From contig JAFZYR010000006.1 of the NCBI GenBank assembly GCA_017616165.1, positions 1-64,000 on the forward strand: DNA of 64,000 nt. Direction: 5' to 3'. Positions within the stretch are counted from its first letter, which is position 1; every line of letters starts with the position of its first letter. A model generated the notes under the pieces. The model was given only the letters and a program-made list of their open reading frames with translations, was not told the DNA's origin and did not search any database. Source of the stretch: Treponema sp. (GTDB lineage: Bacteria; Spirochaetota; Spirochaetia; Treponematales; Treponemataceae). Below, piece by piece: positions 19,901-27,558 of the stretch. A program made the position numbers and the translations under genes.

Positions 19901-22900
19901 GAATGGATTACACATGACAATAATGACGAAGTTGTAATTTGGAAAGAAACTACAGGCGGTGATGTTGAAACTACAAATTCAATTTCAGCCTGGAACAACT
20001 CTCTTAAAGCCTTCTCCCTCAATGTTGACTCTGAATCACCTATATTAAACTGTACAAGCCACAGCGGTCAGCAGTATACAAACGGTGTTTCACAAATTAC
20101 TGTTTCGGGTACATTTACAGATAATCCTTCGGGCACATGTGCGGGAGTTTCATCTATCAGTATAAATGTAAACGGTGTAGACAGTTATGCAACACTTACA
20201 CCGGTAGCTGCAGATGACTATTCAAGCGGATCCTGGACAGCTACAATTCTTTCTTCAACCTTGAGTGCACTTGAACAGGGAAAAACCTATAACGCAAACG
20301 GAACAATTAAAGACAGGGCTGGAAACACAAGCTCTGCCACAATGTTTACACTTTCTTTTGATAAACAGGGTCCAAGCGTAAAGGTAGAAACACCTGCAAA
20401 GAATACCCTGGTAAACGGTACAATTTCTATGACCGGTTCTGTAGAATACGAAGGTTCTGCTCCTGTTAAACTTGAGCTTTATGCACAAAAGACAGCGCCT
20501 TCTGGAGCTCCGTCAGGAACTCCTGTAGAAACAATTACAGACCCTTCAAAGATTTACAGCTGGAGTATTACAAATATTAATACCTACACTATTACAAATG
20601 TTGCGGCTTCTCCTACTACTGCGAATCTTTATATCATTCCTGTAGTAACAGATGGCGCCGGTAATACAAACATCTATGATTTGTCAACAAGTTCATATAA
20701 ATATACTCTTGATACAAACTACTTTAAATACACCGTAGATATGGATTCTGATCGTCCTACAGTAAAGGTAACAAACCTTACAAATACTGGTACTGCGCAG
20801 GCTCCGGTTTACATCTTAAAGTACGGAGAAAATGCAAAAATAGAAGGTTCTGTTTCTGACGATGACTCAACCAGCGAAAAGGTAGTAAAAACCTTTATTG
20901 CAACAACCTCGCAGCTTACTTTGACAACTGGAGTAACAACAACATCTGCAGGAGGTATTATTACTTCAAAGGTTAAAGTAGGAAACGATTACGATATAAC
21001 AACACTCAATCCTGTAACCGGTGAATGGACCTTTACCCCGGCCAACACAGGCGACGGTCAGAAAACCGTTTACTTCTATGTAGTCGATAATGCAGACGCA
21101 ATCTTCTATACAGGAAAGAGCGAGGCTTACCTTAATCCTTATTTCCAGTTTAAGACCAGCGATGCAGTAGATAATACTTCTGCAATTTCTTATAAGAGTG
21201 ATGCGACTTCGCCGGTTATTCAATATACACAGATCCAAAATGGATCAAACTGGGACGATGTAACCGCAACAACAAAAGTTGGTGGAACCGTAAGACCAAA
21301 CGCTGTATTTAAGATTGAAGCATCTGATGCAAACGGAATTGCAGAAATAAGACTTACACTTGAATACAATTTAAAGACCGATGCAAATAATGCTGCAAAG
21401 AGACAATTAAAATATACTTCTATTGATACACATGACGGCTTTACAAAGAACGGAACTGTAGACACAACAAATAATTATATCTGGACAACTACGGCCATAA
21501 ATGTATCTACCTGGAGAACAGATTCTGTTTCTGGAACTGTCGAAACTTATGATACGTCCGGACTTTTAGCAACAGCATCTCCTATCTTCTTTGTAGATAA
21601 TGATGGTCCTTCAATTAATATTACAAGTCCAAGCTCTGTAGAAGAATTAACCGGAACTCAAAAATTTATAGGATTTTCTACTGATGGTGGTGGCGGAGCA
21701 GGATTAGACAAAACCTACTGGCTTATTCCGACTGCGGCTCAGAGAGCTATGGGAGATGAAGCCCTTGCTACCGAAACCTGGAATGATGAATTGAACGGTA
21801 CATCTTCTTATACAGCCTGGGAATTTGAAGTTTCCGGAGAAATCCTGGGTAATAATGTTTCAAATGCAACAGCATCTAATGAAGGTGTTTATACCCTGCC
21901 GTTCTATGTAATGGCAACAGATGCTCTTGGAAATTGTACAATCGACAGAAGCAAGACTATCAAATATAATCCGGAGGGTGACCGTCCAAAGACAAAGATA
22001 ACCTATCCAAATGATACAGACTATAAGGAAGGAGAAAACTATCTTACTCTTGGTGGCGCAATCCGAATTACGGGAACTTCAGAAATTCCTTCCGGTACTA
22101 CTACTGTAAAAGCTGCTTATCTGCAGGTTATTAACGGAACAGGAAACAGTACAGATCTTAGTACTTACACAAATAATTCTACTTACGTTTCAGGATTAAC
22201 TTATAACGGTAATCATTGCTATACAGTACATAATGCATCTCAGGCAGCAACAGACCTTGGCTTTACAAACCTTCAGTTTGCAACAGGGGTAAATTCAAGT
22301 AACTGGTGGGGTATTAAAGTTAATAATGCTGCTTCATGGAACTTTACCATTAACAATAACGGAGAAATGAATCCACAAACAGAAGGTACTGTTAACTATG
22401 TTGCAATCAGGGCATGTGCAGTAAACGAAGAAGGAAAGGTTGGTACCTGGACAGACTGGTATTATCTCAACATTGATAATACTGCACCTACACAGAGTGC
22501 ATATATATACCAGTTTAACAGTGCACCAACTCAGAATTGTACAGCATCAACAGTGCTTGCCAATTCTAACATAAAAGCCAGTAATTCATATGCAAATGGA
22601 ATGTATCTTAAGGGTAACTGGTATCTTACTGTTAAACTTGATGATGAAAGCCGTATCGACAGTTTTGAAGTAAAGAAGGGTGTAGATTCATTGACTGCCG
22701 GTACAGGTTATTTTGCTTCAAAACTTGAAGGAACAGGAAATAATCCAAAGACACAATATCTGTTCATACCTGTAGATACTACAAATCCAGCGGTAGCTTA
22801 TACTGTAACCGTACAGGATACAGAGCACTCAATTTCAAAGACCTATTCATTGAATATTGATAATGATGCTCCTGTAATTGAGTCTGTATATAAAGGCGAA

Positions 22901-25900
22901 ACTTATAATGCAGAAAATGCTCTTACAGCCGGTGAAAACAAAATAACAGATTCCAACTATATTTATACTCTTGGAAGTAAGGTAGATGAAACAGCTTCTG
23001 GCTTTGAACGCTTTGTATTCTACTATGTTCGTGCCGGAAATTCTTATAGCAGTCAGGTTCTGCTTGATCCTCTTATTACAACAGGAGCAGGCGATTCCAA
23101 GGTTGCACTTAATGATCTTACAGCACGCACCTTTACACAGGGTAATGTTTCATATACTTTGTACTCAAAATCTGTAGCAGGTACTCTCGGTGCAGACGGT
23201 TATACCTTTACACCAACAACTGCCGGTAACATAACGGGAAATGCGCATATCCGTAAGGGTGGCCTCATAGAAGCAAACGGTATGCTCCGAAAGATTGAAG
23301 CTATAAACGAAACAACCGGTGCTGTAACATTTGACACATCTTCCGGTGTTACTGCTTCTACATCTGCAACAGTTTACTTCCCATATGCACAGGTTGTAGA
23401 TAACACAGGTAATGAATCTACAACAGACAATACAGGTTCTACGTTTACATTCAAGAATAATTCTGACGATGGTGACGGCATGCCTGAATCTGTAGAAGGT
23501 TCAAAGACAACTGGTTATACATTAACTTCTACAATCCACTCAAAGAATATGCCTGACGGTCCTTGTGCCCTTGTAGTACTTGCCTTCGATAAGGCTGGTA
23601 ACGTAAGCGGCCAGACCTACCAGGTAAAAATCGAAAACTCTGCACCTCGTCTTGCTAAGGTATGGCTTGGAACCGACTTGAACAGTAATGGAAGCTGGCA
23701 GGCTAATGAGTTTGTTGGTTATGATTTGTATAATGCAAATGTAAGTGCTGGAATTACTAAAACAGAAGTAAAAGCAAAACAGACTATCTCTACAGCTTCT
23801 TATGGTGGAGCATTCAAGATTAAAGATAAGCTTGCTGTAGTTACCGAAATTGTTGGAGGAAACGGTTCTATCTCAATGATTTATGGTAAAGATGCTGCAA
23901 ACGATAATCCTGTAAAAGAAGCAGATGGAGCAAAAGCAACAGCCGTAACTAACAATACTATTACCGGTGTAATTGCGGCAGGAGATAAGATTGGTACAGT
24001 AATTTATAATAACGCAGATACAAGCACAACACTTAAGTCCTTTACACTTACAAACGAACAACTGGTAGGCACTGTATCAGAAGCTAATGACGGAACAGGA
24101 AAGAGTGCTTCGTTCACCTTCTGGGATGAAACAGAAGAACTTACTCAGGGAACCAACAGCCAGAATTGTGTATTCCGTGTAACAGACTTTACAATTGATC
24201 TTGTTGATGGAGTAAAACCAAATGTAGTAGTTGCTCCGTTCTTCTGGAATGGCAAGACCAACAACAGCCTGTATCAAAACTCACTTGAGAACGGTCATAT
24301 TGAACTCGAATCAGACTGGACAGCATTAGCCGACGACGGTACAACAAAGCTTACAGGCTGGGACGGAAAGGCCAAGAATCAGGGAACATATCTTGACTCA
24401 GACCCTAAGGTTTCTGGAAAGATTGTTGTACGAGGAACTGCATACGATGACAAGCTTCTTAAGACTCTCCAGTTCAGCATGACAAACTTTGACTCTGGTA
24501 CTGCAAAGACTTTTGCAACCTATAATAAAACTTCAGGCAACTGGGAAATATCACAGGTTAACAGTGCCAATCCTGTAATGGCAACTAATTACTACGAAGT
24601 AACAGTTACACCGGATTATCTTGACCAGGCCGGTCATAAAGTAAACTGGGAAATTGCAATTGATACTTCTCACTTAAGTGATGTAGCCCATGTAGATGCA
24701 GCGTTTACAGTAATTGCTGTAGATAACGCAGACGGTTCTTCTACAGCCAGAGCCGCAAGCGAAACAGCCGGCGATGCAACATTGCACAGACCAACTTATT
24801 ATATGGATGTTGTGCCATATATTACCGATATTTCTACAGGTGATATGGACACAGGAACCAAGAGATATCTGAGACGTTCCGCAAGTGGAGCCTTTGTCGC
24901 TAATATTGATGACACCACTAATAAGAATGTAACAATAATTGGTTATAACTTAAAAGGAGGCAGTGTTTCTTTGGGTACTACCGCAAAAAATACAGCTGCT
25001 TCCGGAAATAACTTGACAGTTACAAAAGCTTCTCTCTCAACATCTGGCAACATAAAAGTAACTAATAATTCAATGGATTCTTTGAATAACATTAATAATG
25101 ATGCTGCAGAATATAATAAAGAAGCTTCTCAATTTGCACCTAACCATACCGACGGACGTTATATCTATATGTGGGATACAACAACTACGGCATATAGTGG
25201 TACAGAAGCTGTTATGAAGCCTGTTATAAATGCACAAGGAAATAAGACTGGTAATATGATGTGGTTGTATGCAAGTAATAATCAATATTTATTTGCAAAT
25301 GATCAACAATTAACAACTTCTTGGGCGGGAGCAATTTATGGAGGAAATTTTGCTTATAATACTTCTGGTTCTCCATCTTGGACATTCCTGCATAATATGA
25401 ACTGGTCTGGTAATGAAACTTCTTATCCTGCGTTTGGTTCTGTACAATGGGCAAAAACTTTTAATAATATAGGTGCTGCATATTCTTGGAATCGTCCAAG
25501 GGATAATCTTAATTATGCACGACTTGGATTAGGAAATCTTTCTTTTGGAGGTAATACTCAATCCTATGCATATAATAAGGCAGTAATGAAGCGATATGAG
25601 AATATAAAAATGCTTATTAAGGGAGATAATACAGATTCCCTTAATATGGTTGCTTATTTTGATAAAGCTGATGAATCTCGCTCTATTGTTTTCTGGCGTT
25701 TCCATGAAGGAACTGGCATAGATCAAAAACTTTTCCAACAAACAAATAATACGAATACAGGATGGAATGCAACAAGTAATGCAACATACACAGATATGTC
25801 TCGAATAACACAGAAAACATATGCCTATAATGCTCAACAATCACAAACTGCTGTAGGTCTTGATACTCCTGCAGGTCGAGAAGAAATAACAACAGCTAAA

Positions 25901-26575
25901 TCTGGTGCAGACTCAAATTATTTTGATATGGCTTATGATTCAGTTAAGAATGTTGTGTATATTGCGTATTATGATGAAGTAGCCGGAGGCCTCAAAATTA
26001 GATATCTTAATGATCCTGCCGCAGGTTACTATGGTAATTGGACAAATTCTTGGGCAACAGCCGTAGAAATTGACCCTGATGCAGCTGGTCAGTATGTGTC
26101 AATGAAAACAGATGGAAGCGGTAATATTCATCTTGCATATTATGACTCAACAGGTTCTTATCTGAAATATGCAATGCTCACACCTGTCGGCAATTCTGGT
26201 GCAATAACAGATCTTACAGTTTCTAAAAAAGTTCTTGTAGATACTCTCTTTACAAACGGTATGTACAACAGTATTACCCTCAGACAGTTTGGAACAAATG
26301 ATGTTAGACCTGTAATAACTAGTTACTCAATTTCTTATGGTGGTACAAAATATTCATTACGAACATCTTGGCCACTAACATCTGTAGCAGACATCGAAGC
26401 AGGCGCAACAGGAGAGGATGGATACACAGGAAAGTGGGAAACAGTTGTTGTTGTTTCTGCAAATGCACCAAAACAAGATAATACTTATACAGAAACAAAA
26501 GGTACTGGTTATACTGGAAATATAATAGTTGGATATACTGCTTCTAAACTCGAGCAGGCAGAACTGTTGTTCTAG
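16910..26575 (+). CDS. giant Ig-like-repeat surface lipoprotein 2
   Basis: This 3221-residue paralogue of giants 1 and 3 has an ATG at 16910 preceded by AGGAG. A longer frame from 16853 reads through the leader hairpin and lacks a signal peptide. The signal ends in the lipobox LSSC followed by EIGLGAAVDTQPP. Ig-like modules continue for about 2600 residues with the shared landmarks APRGVHKID, DRPTVKVTNL, GDRPKTKITYP, MYLKGNWYL and IRKGGLIEANG. The 12-residue EF-hand-like loop DLNSNGSWQANE is near 2256-2267. The IPT/TIG-like module starts at VVPYITDI near 2635. From about residue 2748 the coding sequence is visibly AT-richer and contains propeller-like repeats such as GQYVSMKTDGSGNIHLAYYD. Residues about 90-500 differ clearly from giants 1 and 3, which resemble each other there, so the paralogues differ by module exchange or loss. 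Cell-surface location is inferred from the lipobox. Confidence 0.88.
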   Translation: MKTVKTFGFFKNILKPLAVLFTAGLVLSFLSSCEIGLGAAVDTQPPVVGITYPPSLSVIRDSFVLAGTWSDDQGVKTVHVDVYQSLDEGKKLIHEEEAVVSVDGKWSITLNNFDKNNAKFYNGWEYSDGDYEIQVYAEDNAKHTSGIASRTVSIDNTAPVLVITNPTTAGSDATPAAFGQIVQLKGSFYDFCGKLTSLTVTFYDESGNAICDSSFSNISDMSDANPLTVARYYSSEEDRANNKAVYNNYKALFGTDKLQEFEADNPISNSKIYFTVTANDNAKEFKTVGDEGVGNGNLTKIFYRGTASMQNLVSGDGAIESFSLVDFASYLNKTSTKHASYASTIDAIAAAAQSFSTTKAETPSIASFITNNDSTHGDPVYLTCTINPKNNPQYIIGGYELIEAGTGTENYSSAGYKTVYHGSPVPLNITVGADNKNISTHTVSFYLVDTTEYTGEINAGIFEQQHNPEYVELLYTWDEDVYNRYSAWGQDMSSRYTASSEDTNVSSIAKQFTIESLKPSHDYLFYVVGKDITGNEIIAADNRGYGFCYTVSTTAPEITITGGNKLNEVVSAKKFNGENAASLTDLLYLTGTIRTEKVLNSLSYILTVTESSDSVNPPTLQKTYTVPLEELDAAPGYTYSSPNFCYTTNAAVSPVTYTWRIATAQVSSDFASIIASPGSYDVTLVIKANNDAESSTQRTFTLDTKAPEAEATEISNSVEKQGGGYWINPAKAYKIKGLVTDNLSTPNACKTWIVLKAIDENEEELSANYSTESNKVTGVKTWEFTVPANAIASSNYGANLYIYSQDVAGNIGVTSQPVTLYFDTVAPRGVHKIDYKNKDIVFRVSDFDSSAADVAATDGTVTYSDALDKDVGGKYLKGSYSNTSTLKIRGYFEEHGSGVDMIYYRVFNTAPSASDITNFKNNYANSESTYKATGYFKPLDTPEIKQVMFQPNNDDWYAAKVKSSFKETISGLDHPNNYLVLLAVDKVGNYDVDTLTGEWITHDNNDEVVIWKETTGGDVETTNSISAWNNSLKAFSLNVDSESPILNCTSHSGQQYTNGVSQITVSGTFTDNPSGTCAGVSSISINVNGVDSYATLTPVAADDYSSGSWTATILSSTLSALEQGKTYNANGTIKDRAGNTSSATMFTLSFDKQGPSVKVETPAKNTLVNGTISMTGSVEYEGSAPVKLELYAQKTAPSGAPSGTPVETITDPSKIYSWSITNINTYTITNVAASPTTANLYIIPVVTDGAGNTNIYDLSTSSYKYTLDTNYFKYTVDMDSDRPTVKVTNLTNTGTAQAPVYILKYGENAKIEGSVSDDDSTSEKVVKTFIATTSQLTLTTGVTTTSAGGIITSKVKVGNDYDITTLNPVTGEWTFTPANTGDGQKTVYFYVVDNADAIFYTGKSEAYLNPYFQFKTSDAVDNTSAISYKSDATSPVIQYTQIQNGSNWDDVTATTKVGGTVRPNAVFKIEASDANGIAEIRLTLEYNLKTDANNAAKRQLKYTSIDTHDGFTKNGTVDTTNNYIWTTTAINVSTWRTDSVSGTVETYDTSGLLATASPIFFVDNDGPSINITSPSSVEELTGTQKFIGFSTDGGGGAGLDKTYWLIPTAAQRAMGDEALATETWNDELNGTSSYTAWEFEVSGEILGNNVSNATASNEGVYTLPFYVMATDALGNCTIDRSKTIKYNPEGDRPKTKITYPNDTDYKEGENYLTLGGAIRITGTSEIPSGTTTVKAAYLQVINGTGNSTDLSTYTNNSTYVSGLTYNGNHCYTVHNASQAATDLGFTNLQFATGVNSSNWWGIKVNNAASWNFTINNNGEMNPQTEGTVNYVAIRACAVNEEGKVGTWTDWYYLNIDNTAPTQSAYIYQFNSAPTQNCTASTVLANSNIKASNSYANGMYLKGNWYLTVKLDDESRIDSFEVKKGVDSLTAGTGYFASKLEGTGNNPKTQYLFIPVDTTNPAVAYTVTVQDTEHSISKTYSLNIDNDAPVIESVYKGETYNAENALTAGENKITDSNYIYTLGSKVDETASGFERFVFYYVRAGNSYSSQVLLDPLITTGAGDSKVALNDLTARTFTQGNVSYTLYSKSVAGTLGADGYTFTPTTAGNITGNAHIRKGGLIEANGMLRKIEAINETTGAVTFDTSSGVTASTSATVYFPYAQVVDNTGNESTTDNTGSTFTFKNNSDDGDGMPESVEGSKTTGYTLTSTIHSKNMPDGPCALVVLAFDKAGNVSGQTYQVKIENSAPRLAKVWLGTDLNSNGSWQANEFVGYDLYNANVSAGITKTEVKAKQTISTASYGGAFKIKDKLAVVTEIVGGNGSISMIYGKDAANDNPVKEADGAKATAVTNNTITGVIAAGDKIGTVIYNNADTSTTLKSFTLTNEQLVGTVSEANDGTGKSASFTFWDETEELTQGTNSQNCVFRVTDFTIDLVDGVKPNVVVAPFFWNGKTNNSLYQNSLENGHIELESDWTALADDGTTKLTGWDGKAKNQGTYLDSDPKVSGKIVVRGTAYDDKLLKTLQFSMTNFDSGTAKTFATYNKTSGNWEISQVNSANPVMATNYYEVTVTPDYLDQAGHKVNWEIAIDTSHLSDVAHVDAAFTVIAVDNADGSSTARAASETAGDATLHRPTYYMDVVPYITDISTGDMDTGTKRYLRRSASGAFVANIDDTTNKNVTIIGYNLKGGSVSLGTTAKNTAASGNNLTVTKASLSTSGNIKVTNNSMDSLNNINNDAAEYNKEASQFAPNHTDGRYIYMWDTTTTAYSGTEAVMKPVINAQGNKTGNMMWLYASNNQYLFANDQQLTTSWAGAIYGGNFAYNTSGSPSWTFLHNMNWSGNETSYPAFGSVQWAKTFNNIGAAYSWNRPRDNLNYARLGLGNLSFGGNTQSYAYNKAVMKRYENIKMLIKGDNTDSLNMVAYFDKADESRSIVFWRFHEGTGIDQKLFQQTNNTNTGWNATSNATYTDMSRITQKTYAYNAQQSQTAVGLDTPAGREEITTAKSGADSNYFDMAYDSVKNVVYIAYYDEVAGGLKIRYLNDPAAGYYGNWTNSWATAVEIDPDAAGQYVSMKTDGSGNIHLAYYDSTGSYLKYAMLTPVGNSGAITDLTVSKKVLVDTLFTNGMYNSITLRQFGTNDVRPVITSYSISYGGTKYSLRTSWPLTSVADIEAGATGEDGYTGKWETVVVVSANAPKQDNTYTETKGTGYTGNIIVGYTASKLEQAELLF

Positions 26576-26586
26576 TAACCCAAAAA

Positions 26587-26610
26587 TCCCTTGCCTTTTC
26601 CCGACAAGTG
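26587..26610 (-). terminator. possible terminator of the small-peptide mRNA
   Basis: On the minus strand CTTGTC and GGCAAG can pair (one G-T pair) around GGGAAAA, followed by GGATTTTTGGG. It is weak, but it is the first candidate downstream of the peptide gene. If used, the mRNA would overlap the whole antitoxin RNA. Confidence 0.35.
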
Positions 26611-26619
26611 GTTTATAGT
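26591..26619 (+). promoter_or_regulatory. sigma-70 promoter of the antitoxin-like RNA
   Basis: TTGCCT (26591-26596), 17-base spacer, TATAGT (26614-26619). A start near 26626 is expected, only about 50 bases after the stop of giant lipoprotein 2. Confidence 0.7.
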
Positions 26620-26625
26620 ATTAAA

Positions 26626-26728
26626 AGAAAGGCATTCGCAGAAAGCGTCTTGCCTCTTAGTATGCTTACCTAGTTACCTAGGATTCGCACCCGTCAGTGG
26701 GCAAACACTCGGCGGGTGCTATTTTTTT
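26626..26728 (+). ncRNA. putative antitoxin small RNA, convergent to the 36-residue peptide gene
   Basis: A roughly 100-base transcript is predicted from the promoter at 26591-26619 to the terminator at 26687-26728. It contains GGCATTCGCAG...GTCTTGCCTC (26631-26656), a small hairpin CCTAG/CTAGG (26669-26682) and the terminator stem. Its 3' end covers the stop codon and last codons of the peptide gene on the other strand, so the two RNAs are complementary there. Its segment CUUGCCUCUUAGUA can also pair imperfectly with the peptide's Shine-Dalgarno region (UACUAAAUUAGGAGGC). Geometry resembles the TxpA/RatA and BsrG/SR4 type I systems of Bacillus. Expression is not shown by sequence alone. Confidence 0.6.
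26687..26728 (+). terminator. strong terminator at the convergent end of the toxin-antitoxin-like locus
   Basis: GCACCCG (26687-26693) pairs with CGGGTGC (26713-26719), with an inner AGTG/CACT stem, and is followed by TATTTTTTT. The left end of the T-run holds the reverse-strand stop codon of the small peptide. Confidence 0.8.
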
Positions 26729-26829
26729 ATTCTACGTTTCTTCTTCCGTCTATGGAGAAGGCGCTGAACTAAGTCGATAAGAATTTGAATTGTTGATAAC
26801 AACAAATCCAAGAATTCATATAAACTCAT
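26719..26829 (-). CDS. 36-residue hydrophobic peptide, type I toxin-like
   Basis: A short gene on the minus strand starts at 26829 with a perfect AGGAGG five bases before the ATG and ends with TAG at 26719-26721. The peptide begins MSLYEFLDLL, continues with one amphipathic or membrane-spanning helix (LSTIQILIDLVQRLL) and ends in a strongly basic tail HRRKKKRRIKK. The M-S-x-Y-E-x-L start, single hydrophobic helix and charged end resemble small type I toxins such as TxpA. The likely action is on the inner membrane, but this is inference. It has its own promoter at 26923-26951 and an 88-base leader containing CCGG-GAAA-CCGG, a stable hairpin that could restrict translation. The convergent small RNA at 26626-26728 is the presumed antitoxin. 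I know of no named homologue. Confidence 0.7.
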   Translation of the reverse strand: MSLYEFLDLLLSTIQILIDLVQRLLHRRKKKRRIKK

Positions 26830-26883
26830 AGCAGCCTCCTAATTTAGTAATCTGAACCGGTTTCCCGGGTCAGTCGAATTTCG

Positions 26884-26913
26884 GAGGCAAGACCGCCAAT
26901 TACTGCGAATACC
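26884..26913 (-). repeat. inverted copy of the antitoxin-RNA 5' sequence in the peptide mRNA leader
   Basis: On the minus strand this reads GGTATTCGCAG... followed by GGCGGTCTTGCCTC, closely matching GGCATTCGCAG...GCGTCTTGCCTC at 26631-26656 on the plus strand. Both RNAs therefore start with nearly the same sequence, and the locus is framed by inverted repeats. Confidence 0.65.
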
Positions 26914-26922
26914 AGTAATTAT

Positions 26923-26951
26923 ACTATACAATATGTGTATTATAAAATCAA
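26923..26951 (-). promoter_or_regulatory. sigma-70 promoter of the small-peptide gene
   Basis: On the minus strand TTGATT (26951-26946), a 17-base spacer, then TATAGT (26928-26923). Transcription would begin near 26917, giving a leader of about 88 bases before the ATG at 26829. Confidence 0.65.
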
Positions 26952-26983
26952 TGTGTTACTAGTAATTAGGTAAGTAAATATTA

Positions 26984-27020
26984 TGGATTGCTTCATTCCT
27001 GCGGGGTTCGCAATGACGTA
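26984..27020. repeat. partial TCATTGCGA-type dispersed repeat
   Basis: GGATTGCTTCATTCCTGCGG then GGTTCGCAATGACGTAATGAC resembles the right half of the repeat at 32931-33017, with decay in the middle. It separates the toxin-like locus from the nuclease remnant. Confidence 0.6.
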
Positions 27021-27042
27021 ATGACTATAGCACTTGCTTTTT

Positions 27043-27079
27043 GCCCGCTGGTGGTTCAATCCCTGGCGGGCTATTTTTT
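27043..27079 (+). terminator. hairpin with T-run next to the nuclease remnant
   Basis: GCCCGC (27043-27048) pairs with GCGGGC (27066-27071), followed by TATTTTTTA. Its sequence and its position over the 3' end of a minus-strand ORF echo the terminator at 26687-26728, so it may be a relic of a second antitoxin-like RNA. Confidence 0.6.
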
Positions 27080-27536
27080 ATGCTTTTTCTGGAATCTGCT
27101 CCTGAAGTTCCAGAACTTTTTCAAGTGGTAATTCAGTGCATCTGGCTACTTTTTCAGGAGTATCGCCTTCTTTTAGAAAGGCAATGGCATTTTTTATAGC
27201 ATTTTGCAGGGCTCCCTGAGAAATACCATCGGAAACTCCCTCTTCATATCCTTCTCGTCTGCGGATTCTGTCGTATTGTTCCTGATCAAATTCTGTCAAA
27301 AGATTCATTCTTATCTCCGCTCTCTGCTCTTTGATAAAGCCCTCAAGCAGGTTTTTATTTGCAGCCCAGTCTATTGCTTCATCAATAGCCTCTTCTTTTT
27401 TCATGCTGTTTTTTATATTGGATTTAATCCTGTCATTAAAGACACAATAATCATACAACGCTTTACATCTTCTGTATAAAAAAGTTATTTTATTTTGTAA
27501 AAACCCCCTCAACAGATTTTTCTTCCAAATTACCAT
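27078..27536 (-). pseudogene. C-terminal remnant of a Rpn-family nuclease/PD-(D/E)XK transposase-like protein
   Basis: The 152-residue ORF contains only the C-terminal part typical of Rpn/PF12784-type proteins: L-Y-D-Y-C-V-F-N-D-R-I, the A-I-D-x-A-I-D-W-A repeat, a F-I-K-E-Q-R-A-E-I helix, and the G-Y-E-E-G-V-S-D-G-I-S-Q-G-A-L tail. The N-terminal PD-(D/E)XK nuclease core with its catalytic acidic residues (normally about 150-200 residues) is missing. A stop codon lies 18 bases upstream of the ATG, and the promoter of the next gene begins immediately. It is most likely a 5'-truncated relic of a widespread multicopy gene. A short regulatory form is possible but less likely. Confidence 0.7.
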
Positions 27537-27544
27537 AAATGGTT

Positions 27545-27550
27545 TATAAT
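27545..27550 (+). promoter_or_regulatory. -10 box directly before the EAL gene
   Basis: TATAAT ends 8 bases before the ATG at 27559, and no Shine-Dalgarno is present. The transcript would be leaderless or would use the ATG at 27568. TTCCAA 16 bases upstream is a weak -35. Confidence 0.5.
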
Positions 27551-27558
27551 ATATTCAT

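Noticed and set aside
27040-27075. tRNA-like 3' end (GGTTCAATCC within a GC-rich arm)
   Set aside because: The T-stem bases do not pair and no acceptor, D or anticodon arms precede it; the hairpin with T-run fits a terminator.
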